A stretch of DNA of 64,000 nucleotides. Source: JBLIRR01 sp049472395 (GTDB taxonomy: Bacteria; SZUA-182; DTGQ01; JBLIRR01). Location: assembly GCA_049472395.1 (NCBI GenBank), contig JBLIRR010000022.1, forward strand, positions 31,048 through 95,047. Reading direction: 5' to 3'. Position 1 is the first letter of the stretch; every line of letters starts with the position of its first letter. A model generated the notes under the pieces. The model searched no databases. It was given only the letters and a program-made list of their open reading frames with translations, and was not told the origin of the DNA. Positions 53,657-63,923 of this stretch are shown piece after piece. Position numbers and translations under genes: made by a program.

Positions 53657-55927
53657 TTACTTTACCTTTTGAAACCAATTATTAAAATCATATGATAGCC
53701 AACTGCTAAACCCAGTACTCCATTCCAAATCAGAGCCATCAATACTCTTAATAGGTAAAACTGATGTGGATATTTCATTCTTTGGCCACATTAACCAAAT
53801 GCTATCTTCCTGAGGCCCTATACCATAAAAAGGCCAAACAGATCCCATCTTTCCTGTAATTACATTTACTAATACTTTATCAGAGCCAATATTACCTGCC
53901 TGATCTATTACTTCAACCTCAAGCATATGCTTTCCAATGGTAAAGGTCCTATCTAATACAGGGCCATTATCAATCTTTTTATTCCCTTCATACCATGTAT
54001 ATACAAGATATTCTGAAGGCGTACAATTATCTTTTGCCTTAGCCTCTAGTTTAATCTTTGGGGATATGCGATCCATAAAGTCCCAAGCATCCCATAATAA
54101 AGAACTCCCATAGGAGTACCAGCCATCAAATTCAATCCATCCCCAAGCTATTATAGTCTGATCCTTGCCGGCATTAACAGTAGGTGGCTCATATTCTATG
54201 TATTCATAGGCACCCATATCTACAATAGAGAGGCAATCACAGTCTCCATCCTGTGGTCTTGGTACTTCATCTTTATCTTCAAGAATGGAAGAATTAGGAT
54301 CGCCTGCATCGATACAAGGTGAACCTTCCTGTAAGTGGTAGTCTCCCGCATTTGGATTAACAAATAAGGGATTTATATCAATATTGCCTGCTCCTCTATA
54401 GCCGCCTTGAATGTTGGAGTAAATCACTATAGGATCGCTATTCTCAATGGCTTCTATTAAGTTTTCCCAGATAATGCAATTAGTAATGTTAGGCAAGGAG
54501 GAGTAGCAATAAATACCGCTGCCCTCTTCAGCCAAGTTTCCCAAAATAGTGCAGTTGGAGATAGCTGGCGAGGAGACGTCGCAATAAATTCCGCCACCCC
54601 ATTCGGCCAAGTTTCCAGAAATAGAGCAGTTGGAAATAGCCGGTGAGGAGGAGTAGTAATAAATTCCGCCGCCCCCTTCGGCCGAATTTCCGGAAATAGT
54701 GCAGTTGGAGATAGCTGGCGAGGAGACGTAGCAAAACATTCCGCCACCGCCGAATTTGGCTGAGTTTCCCAAAATAGAGCAGTTGGAGATAGCTGGCGAA
54801 GAGTACTCGCAATAAATTCCGCCGCCCCATTCGGCCGATCCATTTTCTATAGTAAAACCATCTAATGAAGCGCTAAATTCTATATTTGTTAATACAACAA
54901 CTGAACATATTCCAGAACCATTAATAATGGTTGATGCCGAGCCATCCTGAGCAATAAGGAAAATATTCTTCCCCCCTATAACTAAATTTTCTTTATATAT
55001 GCCTGCGAGAACAGTAACGGTATCCCCTGGAATTGCATAATCAATTGCATCTTGAATTGAAGTGAAATCCTTGTTCCCATCAATAGCCACCATAATAATC
55101 ATTGAAGATGGATCAAATTCGGTTTCCCCTGTGCATATGCCTATATCAGACCGGGAAGTATCACTATTATATATTCGTGGATGGCCGGCATCTATACATG
55201 GGGAACTGGATTGCAGATAATAATTACCATTTTCAGGGTCTACAAATAGAGGATCAGCATCAATATTTCCTAACCCGGGGTAACCTCCTTGAATATCGCA
55301 ATAGCTTAATTTAGGATTAGAGTAATCAAAATGATATATTTCAGGACCATTATTACCCCAAAAAATGGTATTTACGATATAAGGCGAAGAGGAGGAGGAG
55401 CAAAAAATTCCACCGCCGTTCCATTCCGACGAGTTCCCAGAAATAGTGCAGTTGGAGATAGTTGGCGATGAGGAGTAGCAATAAATTCCACCGCCCCCTT
55501 CGGCCGAGTTTCCAGAAATAGTGCAGTTGGAGATAGTTGGCGAGGAAGAGCTGCAATAAATTCCACCGCCCTTTACCGCCGATCCATTTTTTATAGTAAA
55601 ACCACTTAACACAGAGTCGCTTCTTTCTTCCCTTCCAAAAGTAACAACACTTCCTGCTCCATCACTATTAATAATAGTAGCAGCAACTACCGCTGGAGCA
55701 TTTGGGTTGGTGCTCTTTACTGTCATAGCTTTACCTAAAAAATCAATATTTTCTCTATACATTCCCTCGTGCACAACAATTACATCATTATCATTAGCAT
55801 TATTAATTGCTGCCTGAATGCTGCCCTCGGGATAGACATGTATTTCTACTGCAAAGGTATTAAAAGTAAATGCTATGAAAATGGCTACTATTCCAAGGAC
55901 CATATTTAAAGCTAATTTCATTTTCAT
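53657..55927 (-). CDS. Secreted right-handed beta-helix protein
   Basis: A 756-residue protein with a signal peptide ending NTFAV. It contains two similar halves (about 25-265 and 275-560). Each starts with an IQxAIxxA type opening, followed by multiple GGGIYC-x-SSSP-x-ISNC-x-ISGN turns, and ends with SPCIDAG. An Ig-like segment follows (LVYTWYEGNKKIDNGP ... VIDQAGNIGSDKV), then a short C-terminus. Repeats are visible at DNA level at 54528-54830 and 55353-55566. It is probably a surface polysaccharide-binding or lyase-like protein; no catalytic residue is assigned. Confidence 0.75.
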   Translation of the reverse strand: MKMKLALNMVLGIVAIFIAFTFNTFAVEIHVYPEGSIQAAINNANDNDVIVVHEGMYRENIDFLGKAMTVKSTNPNAPAVVAATIINSDGAGSVVTFGREERSDSVLSGFTIKNGSAVKGGGIYCSSSSPTISNCTISGNSAEGGGGIYCYSSSPTISNCTISGNSSEWNGGGIFCSSSSSPYIVNTIFWGNNGPEIYHFDYSNPKLSYCDIQGGYPGLGNIDADPLFVDPENGNYYLQSSSPCIDAGHPRIYNSDTSRSDIGICTGETEFDPSSMIIMVAIDGNKDFTSIQDAIDYAIPGDTVTVLAGIYKENLVIGGKNIFLIAQDGSASTIINGSGICSVVVLTNIEFSASLDGFTIENGSAEWGGGIYCEYSSPAISNCSILGNSAKFGGGGMFCYVSSPAISNCTISGNSAEGGGGIYYYSSSPAISNCSISGNLAEWGGGIYCDVSSPAISNCTILGNLAEEGSGIYCYSSLPNITNCIIWENLIEAIENSDPIVIYSNIQGGYRGAGNIDINPLFVNPNAGDYHLQEGSPCIDAGDPNSSILEDKDEVPRPQDGDCDCLSIVDMGAYEYIEYEPPTVNAGKDQTIIAWGWIEFDGWYSYGSSLLWDAWDFMDRISPKIKLEAKAKDNCTPSEYLVYTWYEGNKKIDNGPVLDRTFTIGKHMLEVEVIDQAGNIGSDKVLVNVITGKMGSVWPFYGIGPQEDSIWLMWPKNEISTSVLPIKSIDGSDLEWSTGFSSWLSYDFNNWFQKVK

Positions 55928-56213
55928 GGCTTTCTCCTTCTGCTATTTTTATTTTGGAATGATGCAAATTTATATATTCAACTATTACATATCTTACACT
56001 AATTATTAAAATTAATGTAGTTAATTATTAAAAAAATAGTAAGATTTTTACACACATCCTGAAAGTTTAATTATGTCTTTAAAATTATCCTTTTTTTGGA
56101 TAATACCATAATTACTTTTTTTCATTTTTAGTTATTTTTAGTCATGTGGGAAATTGTAATGTGGCTCGATAATTTGATGATAAGAAGCTGGATCATATAT
56201 CCACTTTATTATT
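55928..56213. other. Gene-free stretch before recombinase remnant
   Basis: AT-rich, with no gene, hairpin or repeat that I can support. It includes the promoter region of the beta-helix gene, which reads leftwards. Confidence 0.4.
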
Positions 56214-56470
56214 GCTAATCCCATAAAGCAGGTTAAATTGCCGACTCTGCAAAATCAAAGAGAGAGGTTTCTGACAAAAGAGGAGGCTAAGGTGTTATTA
56301 GAACATCTCAAGCCATATAAGCAGGCACATGATATGGCTTTCTTAAGTCTTGGAACATACAGGAATTGATGCGCCATAAGAATATCCAGATGACAATGAG
56401 ATATGCTCATCTTATGCCGGATTTGAAGAAAGAGGCTATAAAGAAGATAAATCCTGATATACAGAAATGA
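56214..56470 (+). pseudogene. Remnant of a tyrosine recombinase / integrase
   Basis: The first part (56214-56365) encodes NPIKQVKLPTLQ, RERFLTKEEAKVLLEHL and HDMAFLSL, typical of the start of the catalytic domain. It stops at TGA. After a frame change and loss of the central Arg region, 56367-56470 encodes ELMRHKNIQMTMRYAHL, which holds the catalytic Tyr block, and ends normally. The missing middle means it is inactive. Confidence 0.75.
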
Positions 56471-57224
56471 TATCTTGATGAGGCACAGATTTAGCTTCAT
56501 AATCCTCTTACTATCTCTTTTATTGCGATAAAATGCAGAAGAGATATGCAAATTATCAGAAAGATTACACAATATATCATTTTTCATTCCTTATTAACAA
56601 CCGGCTCTAAATTTTTTCCTATTCCTGTATGCAATAGCTTTTATTATCTCGTTTCCTCGGACAATAGAAAGTATAATATTTTCCTCCAATCAATAGGAAT
56701 AACCTGCTGCATCTTCCCTTTTTAAAGGTATTATTATTGCCTGCGTGTCTTTAAATCCAGAGCCGGCATATTTTGTCCTTTATATAAAAGACAGAGAGAC
56801 TGGCAATATCTTTATGAATAATATTGTCTATTATAGCTTTCTTTATTTCCTATAATTAAAATTAAAGAGAGAGAATATGATGATACCGGGATAATTCTTA
56901 TCTCATCCCGGATTTAAAGCTATAAACCACGCACCTGCTTCCTTAAAAAGAGTGAGATAATGAATAATGGCAGACTTAAAGCAAACCCGTGGATTGTTCA
57001 CTGACGGGATAGACCTATAATAATCCAATACATTAAAATCAATTCCTTAAGAAAAAATCTGGATAATGTGATAGAATTGTTGATAGGTCCGATTGAAAAA
57101 AACAAAATGCGAAGAGATTCTCGATGGTTAAAGTTATATATCATAGCAGATATTCATTGGGATATAGGGAATTGTTCTAAATGTCATCTTTATTTAAGGT
57201 AATATTTTTAAAAGGTACAGATCA
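56471..57224. other. Gene-free stretch
   Basis: About 750 nt with short broken frames in both strands and no recognisable gene. It may contain further decayed insertions, but I cannot identify them. Confidence 0.4.
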
Positions 57225-57479
57225 ATGCATATATTAAAGATTATTAGTTTTGCATTTCGTATTTATGAATTTCTTATACTTATCCGGATTATTCTTTCCT
57301 GGGTGCCGCATAATTCGGCTAATCCGTTAATATATAAGCTCTATAAAATTACTGATCCCTTTCTTGATTTATTCCGTCCCTTGCCATTACAATTTGGAGG
57401 TATTGATTTTTCTCCTATTGTAGCGTTAATTGTATTAGGAATGATTGAAAGGATCGTATTTAGAATCTTTTTGTTATAA
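57225..57479 (+). CDS. YggT-family membrane protein
   Basis: An 84-residue protein with two transmembrane segments and the YggT landmarks RIILSWV, TDPFLDLFRPLPL and IDFSPIVALIVL. The family is of unknown function, linked to osmotic tolerance or cell division factors. It stands alone between decayed regions. Confidence 0.85.
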   Translation: MHILKIISFAFRIYEFLILIRIILSWVPHNSANPLIYKLYKITDPFLDLFRPLPLQFGGIDFSPIVALIVLGMIERIVFRIFLL

Positions 57480-57589
57480 AAGCGAATAAACTTTCCAAAG
57501 ATAAACACCCTATAGCATATTTCTATTTTTTTCTAATATAAAGAATATTCTAAAGATAGAGTTTAAAAAAAGAGAAAAAAGAAATCAAA

Positions 57590-57828
57590 TCAATCTGTTC
57601 CCTCTTTCGTAGTCAGATAGTCATAAGCCTTTGTCACTGCAATATCAGTTTAGGAAGCTCATTTATCCCGTAATTGCTTGTTGTCTGCCAGTTGCCATCT
57701 TTATCCTTGTACCGCTTCTGCAAAGCTACGCTCCGCATTTCCATAGTCTTTCCATTCTTGCTGATTCTATTCAGAAATACAGATGCAGAACAGCAGCCCT
57801 GCTTAAATGTTTTTTCCGGTTGTGCCAT
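57590..57828 (-). pseudogene. Frameshifted small conserved protein
   Basis: ATG 57828 with GGAGG 8 nt upstream starts a frame reading KTFKQGCCSASVF, LQKRYKDKDGNWQTTSNYGINELPKLI, a conserved small-protein pattern I recognise but cannot name. Near 57645 the frame shifts: the original frame stops, while the adjacent one continues as AVTKAYDYLTTKEGTD to TGA at 57590, matching the expected family end. Probably inactive, or a sequencing error. Confidence 0.6.
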
Positions 57829-57968
57829 TTGTTTCGCCTCCATCATCAATAGATGATAATCATTCTGTCACTAATACTATTATTGAATACCCTTTTCCCA
57901 CTTATATCGCTTATCTTGAAAGAGGAAAGACTTCCTATTCCTTTGTATTTTCATTATAGGCTTCAAAT

Positions 57969-58100
57969 TCAGACATGTTTATCCCTCCCCTGCATGATTT
58001 TATCGCAGGAATTTAATCCATCCATACAGTTCCATGGCTCACGGCAGTGGTCACACTCGTAAGCTTCCTCATCTGAGAAATCATCCTTTTCCCTGTCCAT
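57969..58100 (-). CDS. Small Cys-containing protein
   Basis: A 43-residue frame (M-D-R-E-K-D-D-F ...) with a good Shine-Dalgarno (AAAGGAG, 8 nt spacing). It has ECDHC, then single Cys residues at 25 and 32, which could form a small metal site. It lies just upstream of the frameshifted gene on the same strand, possibly with it in a small mobile-type operon. A 13-codon frame overlaps its end (ATG at 57976). Too short for a firm call. Confidence 0.45.
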   Translation of the reverse strand: MDREKDDFSDEEAYECDHCREPWNCMDGLNSCDKIMQGRDKHV

Positions 58101-58630
58101 TTTCTTTTCTCCTTTTCTCCATCAATTCTTTGTACTTCTCCCTCACATCTCTATTCATCTATGCCCGAATCCCATTGAACTTCCTGTTAAATTTGCCAAA
58201 CCTCTGCTGATGTATTGATAATTATTCCAAGATGGATTTACAGCGGATATTGGGGAATTACCTTGTCCATTATCAAAATGTCATCATTAATCAATATCAA
58301 TAAGTTATAGATAGGTCAGTATTATTTGAAATTTTTTTCTTTTCATCGATAAATTCTCGGGAATTTCCTCAGTTACAGTTTATTCTTTTGCCGGATGGAG
58401 TTTTGATAATACACAGCTACGAATTCATGTATTATATAGCCCAATTTTCAAAATTTTTTCATATCTATACTAATAATTATTGAAATAATACCAAATCCAT
58501 CTGGTTAAACCGACCAAAAGCTTAAAATCTAAAATTTGTTGTTTCTATATATACGAACCACGTACTTTCAGCAGACTAAGGCTGCTAGTTGGAAGATCAA
58601 TATCTAATAATCATATAAAATATGCCTCAG
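58101..58630. other. Gene-free stretch
   Basis: About 530 nt, AT-rich, downstream of the glucoamylase gene, which reads leftwards and ends at 58631. No gene, clear terminator or repeat was found. Confidence 0.4.
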
Positions 58631-61600
58631 TTATCCAAATAGACTATTCCAAATAGCCTTGAAAAATCTAAAAATGGGATTACTAGTATCTTCTTTTGTT
58701 ATAGTATATTCTTTACTACTATCATTAAAAGTGATTATATATTCACCTGCTCCTTCTGTGATAGAAATATTTTCGCCATCTTGATCTGCAATGCCATCCT
58801 GATTTTTATCACCAAAATTTAGTGACCAGTCTCCAGGGTAAATATCAAATTTAAATCCTTCATTACTTGCACCTACGAAAGGTGCAGTAATTTCCCATGT
58901 ATAATCTTTAATTAATTCCATGGGAATTTTTCCCCAGACATTGGATGTCCCTCTGAAATATACCTTGGAATAGGTAAATTTATACGGCAATACTACTCTT
59001 TTCGTTATAGTATATTCCTTGGTATTATCATTAAAAGTGATTATATATTCACCTGCTCCTTCTGTGATAGAAATATTTTCGCCATCTTGATCTGCAATGC
59101 CATCCTGATTATTGTCACCAAAATTTAGTGACCAGTCTCCAGGGTAAATATCAAATTTAAATCCTTCATCAATTGCCTCTCCAAAAGTCGCTGTAATTTC
59201 CCATGTATAATCAGTAACTAATTCCATTTCAGCTTTTTTCCACTCATTGAGTGTTCCTCTAAAATATACTTTCTCATAAATAGAGGATACACTTGAGCCA
59301 TATCTTTTTCTTACTTCAGGATTAGAATCCCAAGTATTCCTATCATGAAGAGATCTTACCAATTTTACATATTCTGCATGAGACCATGCCAAAGGAGTTG
59401 CACTGTTTGTCCCTTCACCTTTAACAAATCCTTGACTATTGGTTCCAATACCATCCCATACCTGCTCTGGAATCATTAGCCCTTCATTTGCAAAATACTC
59501 CATAGCTTTTACATAGATATCACGAAGTTCCTCAATATCTTTCTCAGCTAAATTATCTCCTTTTTCTAATTTAAGCATCTCAAGCTCATAATGACCCCGC
59601 TCACCCGTAAAAAAAGGCCATACTCGCCCTCTATTACTTTGATTATAACCAGTAAAATTGCTACCTTTATCTGTTCTTTCGCCGTATCCATCACAGCCGT
59701 ATCGTCTCCATCCCGGATATTGCTTATTCTCAAATTGGAAATCATATTTAATCCTGTATTTATCATTTATGCTGGTGTCATCTAATTCAGTAATAGAATC
59801 CAATATGTAGCTATTATCCGCTTTCCTTAAACCATAACGAACCAGCTCAAGAAAACCGGCATCCATTATCTTCTTTTCGTTTTCATTATTTAAAGCTCCA
59901 TTACCATCGCTGAGTCCATTTCCATTGTTGGGATTATCATCAGGAGTAATCCTTAAAAAGTATTTACCATTACCATATTCACCACTTGAAGCAAACATAG
60001 TGCTTTCTATTTTTTTCTCAAATTCATCTGCCTTCGCCAGATATCCATCTTTATCTGCTGTTTCACCTGCATGTTCTGCAATATGAGCCGCACAAACCAA
60101 TCCTGTTACAACTGCCGCAATTGTCGAAGGAGAATATCCCTCTTGCTCCTCCCAGCGTTCCTGTTGCGTTTTTGGCGGCGCAATTTGTTTTTTATTCCAA
60201 TCAATGTTTACATAACCGCCTTCTTTTAGAAAATTTGCAGCAGGTTTTAGCATTTTATAATACCATTCTTTCACCTCATCATCACTTAAGACTTTTGCAT
60301 CCCACAACTTCCAGCCAAGCATTATCGGCATTGCAGTTTGATCCAATTGAACACCCACCCATTCAAGAGTACCGTCCACGTGGGTTTTTTGTAAAAACCA
60401 CCCCCCCGTACCATTATTTTTAGGCGTATTCTCCTTAACCTGAATTTCCTCTAAATATTGGAAGGAAACCAAAGGTGTTTCTTGATCCCCCAATGCAAGT
60501 AAGGCGCTTGCACACTGATAGAAATCCCTTGGCCAAACAGCACGGTATCCTGTAGCACTCTCTTTAGCAGATACTGTATCTCCCCAAGGGATCGATAAGG
60601 AGGCGATTAATGCACCAGGAAATTGCTTATCTTCCTGTGCCTTAAGAACCATGGCGCTTGCATAAAGCTCTTTCCCTTTATCTCCAGTAAAGTGCACCAT
60701 GGAAGATAATTTAGAAAGACTTGATATATAATCTTCCCACCCAATTGCACTGCCTTCTCCATTATATCTTTTCAAAAGGGTATCATAACCATCATTCAAT
60801 GATCCTTCTGCCTCTTGTCTTGCATTTTCTTTAGAGTTTCCAAAGCCTACGGCAATATCAAAGATTTTTGTTTGATTATTATTTATTGTTTCCAATTTTG
60901 CCATCATGGCCACATTACCGCCACCTCCATGATCCGCTGCTCCATATTCCCAATCCATTGTATTATTATCATTTAAATCATTCCATCCATCAGAGGCACC
61001 AACAAAACCTGCAGAAGTTTTGGAAAAATTTGCACTACTTTTTAGACATAGATAAGTATTCCCCTCATAAGCATAAAGGCCATCACTCTCGACAAATGCA
61101 TAATCGCCACTGCCCGTATTATTCATATGAGGATTTATTAAAATATAGGGAGTAATATTATTATCATTAGCAATAAATTTTACTCTCATAAATAGGGACT
61201 GTCTGTCCGGATCCGTAAAGATATACTTTTCGATTTTATATTTATTGTTTTCAGCAGTATTTATTACTTTATAAGCAAGAGAAAGTGGTCTTCCATCACT
61301 ATCTGTATATAAATATTCTATTTTTGCATTGGTATCTTTTTTCTCTTCATGAAAAAAATCATTACCAACGATTAAAAATTGCAGGTCCTTTATCTGTGCC
61401 TTGTCTATCCGCTGGTATGCGGTCTCAGTTATAATGCCTTTTGAAATAGAAAACCATACCTTGGATATCCTGCCTGTTTGGCCAGAATCATTATATTCAT
61501 ATTTATTATTCACCTTATAATACTTCTCATATGAAGTACCTATCCCTAATTTTCCTGCATAATTCCATATTGGATCAGCCCCGGGTCCGCCCGGTGCCAT

Positions 61601-61681
61601 TGCTGCAAAAATATCTAAGACTCCTAAAAAAATAAAACAAAATATAATTACACTTATTTGTAAATAATTCGATTTTCTCAT
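58631..61681 (-). CDS. Secreted GH15 glucoamylase/glucodextranase-type protein with two C-terminal repeats
   Basis: About 1016 residues. ATG 61681 is favoured by AAGGGGGG at 8 nt; ATG 61687 is close by. Signal peptide ends FAAMAP. Residues about 30-300 look like the N-terminal beta domain of glucodextranase, beginning APGGPGADPIW. The GH15 (alpha/alpha)6 domain (about 310-790) has YRAVWPRDFYQCASA, the acid region WEEQEGYSPST and the base region IPEQVWDG. Two near-identical domains of about 85 residues follow (each with FRGT-N-W, YPGDWSLNFGD and EGAGEYIITFND), probably starch binding. It releases glucose from alpha-glucans outside the cell. Confidence 0.85.
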   Translation of the reverse strand: MRKSNYLQISVIIFCFIFLGVLDIFAAMAPGGPGADPIWNYAGKLGIGTSYEKYYKVNNKYEYNDSGQTGRISKVWFSISKGIITETAYQRIDKAQIKDLQFLIVGNDFFHEEKKDTNAKIEYLYTDSDGRPLSLAYKVINTAENNKYKIEKYIFTDPDRQSLFMRVKFIANDNNITPYILINPHMNNTGSGDYAFVESDGLYAYEGNTYLCLKSSANFSKTSAGFVGASDGWNDLNDNNTMDWEYGAADHGGGGNVAMMAKLETINNNQTKIFDIAVGFGNSKENARQEAEGSLNDGYDTLLKRYNGEGSAIGWEDYISSLSKLSSMVHFTGDKGKELYASAMVLKAQEDKQFPGALIASLSIPWGDTVSAKESATGYRAVWPRDFYQCASALLALGDQETPLVSFQYLEEIQVKENTPKNNGTGGWFLQKTHVDGTLEWVGVQLDQTAMPIMLGWKLWDAKVLSDDEVKEWYYKMLKPAANFLKEGGYVNIDWNKKQIAPPKTQQERWEEQEGYSPSTIAAVVTGLVCAAHIAEHAGETADKDGYLAKADEFEKKIESTMFASSGEYGNGKYFLRITPDDNPNNGNGLSDGNGALNNENEKKIMDAGFLELVRYGLRKADNSYILDSITELDDTSINDKYRIKYDFQFENKQYPGWRRYGCDGYGERTDKGSNFTGYNQSNRGRVWPFFTGERGHYELEMLKLEKGDNLAEKDIEELRDIYVKAMEYFANEGLMIPEQVWDGIGTNSQGFVKGEGTNSATPLAWSHAEYVKLVRSLHDRNTWDSNPEVRKRYGSSVSSIYEKVYFRGTLNEWKKAEMELVTDYTWEITATFGEAIDEGFKFDIYPGDWSLNFGDNNQDGIADQDGENISITEGAGEYIITFNDNTKEYTITKRVVLPYKFTYSKVYFRGTSNVWGKIPMELIKDYTWEITAPFVGASNEGFKFDIYPGDWSLNFGDKNQDGIADQDGENISITEGAGEYIITFNDSSKEYTITKEDTSNPIFRFFKAIWNSLFG

Positions 61682-61920
61682 TATCATTACCCCCCTTATA
61701 GTTACTTAATTATAAACTGGATTCTTTATCAGGATATTAAATGGATAAAAAATCTCCTTTTGAGACAAGATGTTAACGTATTATTATTGATCATACATAT
61801 CCATCCTTTTCTTAATGCAAGAGATTTACACATTTATGTTTTCACTGCATTGGAAAATAGATTAAAATAAAATTTGATAATATAGCATCAATATTTTTTT
61901 GTCAAATTCTGAATTTGTCC

Positions 61921-61997
61921 TTGTCCTTCCCGAATATTCGTAGCCATTAAATTTATTGAGTTTTTAAGCTTGCCGAAACATACTTTATGAAACAATT
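61921..61997 (+). repeat. Insertion-sequence end, copy 1
   Basis: This 77-nt segment, starting TTGTCCTTCCCGAATATTCG, recurs at 63924-64000 with two differences. It lies directly before the truncated transposase gene, so it is probably the left end of that element. Confidence 0.7.
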
Positions 61998-62027
61998 TTA
62001 TATCCAAAGGGAGTAATATTTGCAAGC

Positions 62028-62432
62028 ATGAAAGAAGTCTGTTTTATTATACTCAAATTCTTTTTATCCTTTTTCCGAAAACGTATTTCTATTCAAATGG
62101 AAAATGCAGCTTTTCGATATCAGCTGAAGGAATACAAAAGAAAAGATAGAAAGTTCAAAATCAAACCTATTGATCGAATGTTCTGGTTATTGATTTCTCA
62201 AATATGGCCTGGTTGGAAAGATGCTTTATACTTTGTTAAGCAAGCAACTGTGGTTTCCTGGAGACGCAAAAAGTTCAGGGAACATTGGACAAAGTTATGC
62301 AGAAACGGTAAGTCTGGGCGGCCATCAGTCGATCGGAAAATAATCTGTCTTATCCGGGATATGTCAAAAGCAAATCCTCTCTGGGGATCACCTCTTATCA
62401 GAGATGAACTCATGAAAATTGGGATTGATTGA
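62028..62432 (+). pseudogene. Truncated integrase-core (DDE) transposase
   Basis: A 134-residue frame matching the N-terminal part of an IS3/IS481-superfamily transposase: ENAAFRYQLKEY, FRKR-to-DRMFWLL, VVSWRRKKFREHW, GRPSVDRKIICLIRDMSKANPLWGSPLIRDELMKIGID. It stops there; the DDE catalytic core is missing, so it is inactive. The second copy of the same element begins at 63924 and runs beyond the window, and may be intact. Confidence 0.75.
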
Positions 62433-62624
62433 TTCATAAATGATTCTCCCTTTTCAGTTTCGCATAATTTAATGTTCACGAAATAAAAAACCTCTTTTAA
62501 TCTCTTCTTTGACTTTTTTTATGTTAAAACCATATGATTATTCGTAGCACAAATAGAAAAGACGAAGTGAAAATGATCGGTTTTATCGATAAAAATATAA
62601 ACCCTCATAAAATCTGAACCTAAA

Positions 62625-62813
62625 ATGGAGGAACAGGACATTCTGAAATTTCTCAATCAAAACATCCATGCCAGATTTAAAGATGGGAATCTCATTAAAT
62701 CAGCAGAAGGCAGACTGGTATCTGCCAGTAATGGATTTATGAAAATAGCCGGGGTGAAAGGGGTGATTATTATTAATGAGGTGAATTTCGTTAAAGCAAA
62801 GAAAATGCCATGA
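62625..62813 (+). CDS. Small protein, possible Sm-like fold
   Basis: A 62-residue protein overlapping the transporter start by 4 nt (ATGA). The pattern FLNQNIHARFKDG ... EGRLVSASNGFMKIAG ... GVIIINEVNFV resembles Sm/Hfq-like small beta barrels, but the match is by eye. No good ribosome-binding site upstream. Coupling to the transporter gene suggests it is expressed. Confidence 0.5.
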   Translation: MEEQDILKFLNQNIHARFKDGNLIKSAEGRLVSASNGFMKIAGVKGVIIINEVNFVKAKKMP

Positions 62814-63682
62814 ATGGAGAACAGAAAGGATATCTGGAATTAATTCTTTTCTCCCTTTTTGTTGGCACTGTGGGCGTATTTGTCAGATTAATAGAAAATC
62901 TCGATATATACTCTATAGTTTTCTTCAGGGCATTAATTGCCTTTGTATTCCTGTTTTTTATTACACTTTGCAGGAAAGGGATAAAAGAGCTTTCTCTGGC
63001 ATCACCCTTTAGAACATTTTTAGTCGGACTCCTTCAGGGCATTACCATCTTCCTTTATTTTGGCTCAATCCTTAATACAACCATATCAAATGCAGTATTC
63101 CTGCTGTATACAGCTCCAGTCTTCTCAATATTTATCTCAAGGGTATTTCTTAAGGAAGAAATAGAAAAAGAGACTATTATTGGAGTTTTTATTGCTCTGA
63201 CAGGCATTATCCTTATGCTGAACCCGAGAACATTCTCCTTTGGTTCAGAAAAAACTAAAGGAAACCTGATGGGTTTAGGAGCTGGATTTACTTATTCGGC
63301 AATGACACTTACAGCAAAGCCATTAATGAAAAAGGTTTCCAGCTATTATGTTACTTTTTGGCAAAATCTTGTTGTTTGTCTGATGTTCCTCTTTTTCCTA
63401 AGGCCAGGAGCATTTTATGGCCTCTATACCAACTGGTGGCAGCTTCTTGTAATAGGAATTTTATGCACCGGGATTCCTTTCCTCTTATTTATGGAAGGTA
63501 TAAAAAAGGTAAGAACGCAAAAAATATTAATTGTGACGACCTTAGAACCATTGGTCGGGACACTGGCTGCACTATTGGTTTTGAAGGAAACTCCTTCTGT
63601 ATTGGCAATCATTGGAGCAATGTTGATTATTTATGGTGTTTACAGGGTTACTTCTGTTAAAAAGGTTCGTGTATTCAAATGA
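62810..63682 (+). CDS. EamA/DMT-family permease
   Basis: A 290-residue protein with ten predicted transmembrane helices in two halves, the EamA pattern: FSLFVGTVGVFVRLIENLD at the start and GALLVLKETPSVLAIIGAMLIIYGVYR near the end. These drug/metabolite transporters export amino acids or other small metabolites; the substrate is unknown. The start overlaps the small gene before it, and the stop touches the LigD remnant. Confidence 0.85.
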   Translation: MNGEQKGYLELILFSLFVGTVGVFVRLIENLDIYSIVFFRALIAFVFLFFITLCRKGIKELSLASPFRTFLVGLLQGITIFLYFGSILNTTISNAVFLLYTAPVFSIFISRVFLKEEIEKETIIGVFIALTGIILMLNPRTFSFGSEKTKGNLMGLGAGFTYSAMTLTAKPLMKKVSSYYVTFWQNLVVCLMFLFFLRPGAFYGLYTNWWQLLVIGILCTGIPFLLFMEGIKKVRTQKILIVTTLEPLVGTLAALLVLKETPSVLAIIGAMLIIYGVYRVTSVKKVRVFK

Positions 63683-63923
63683 TCACTTTGTCTTAAAAAA
63701 TAACCAATTCTTCTCTTTAAAATTCAGGAGAATGAATCTTCCTTTCAGCTTTTCTCAATAGATGATTGCGACAATCTTTTTTTCTTTTACAGATTCAGGC
63801 TCCCAATAACCAGAATCCCCTATTTATACTGTTCCTGCTCCATAGCCTTCTTCAATCACTCCTTCAAAATCCATATAATCAAGAGAATGATCTTCTACCT
63901 TAACTGCTAATCCCTTTCTGATA
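63683..63923 (-). pseudogene. Remnant of LigD-type 3'-phosphoesterase domain
   Basis: Minus-strand reading gives GLAVKVEDHSLDYMDFEGVI, EEGYGAGTV, YWEPESV and EKLKGRFILL, which follow the DNA ligase D 3'-phosphoesterase pattern (LAVxVEDHPLDYxDFEGVIPEGEYGAGTV; EKLKGRF). Two in-frame stops (after GAGTV and after AIIY) break the frame. Its N-terminal side ends exactly where the second insertion-sequence end begins (63924), so the element probably truncated the gene. Confidence 0.7.

Noticed and set aside
54528..55566. Repeated DNA blocks that could look like an array
   Set aside because: They code for the GGGIYC/ISNC turns of the beta-helix protein in one open frame; not CRISPR.
62534..62617. 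27-codon frame upstream of the Sm-like small gene
   Set aside because: No ribosome-binding site and no similarity; chance frame likely.
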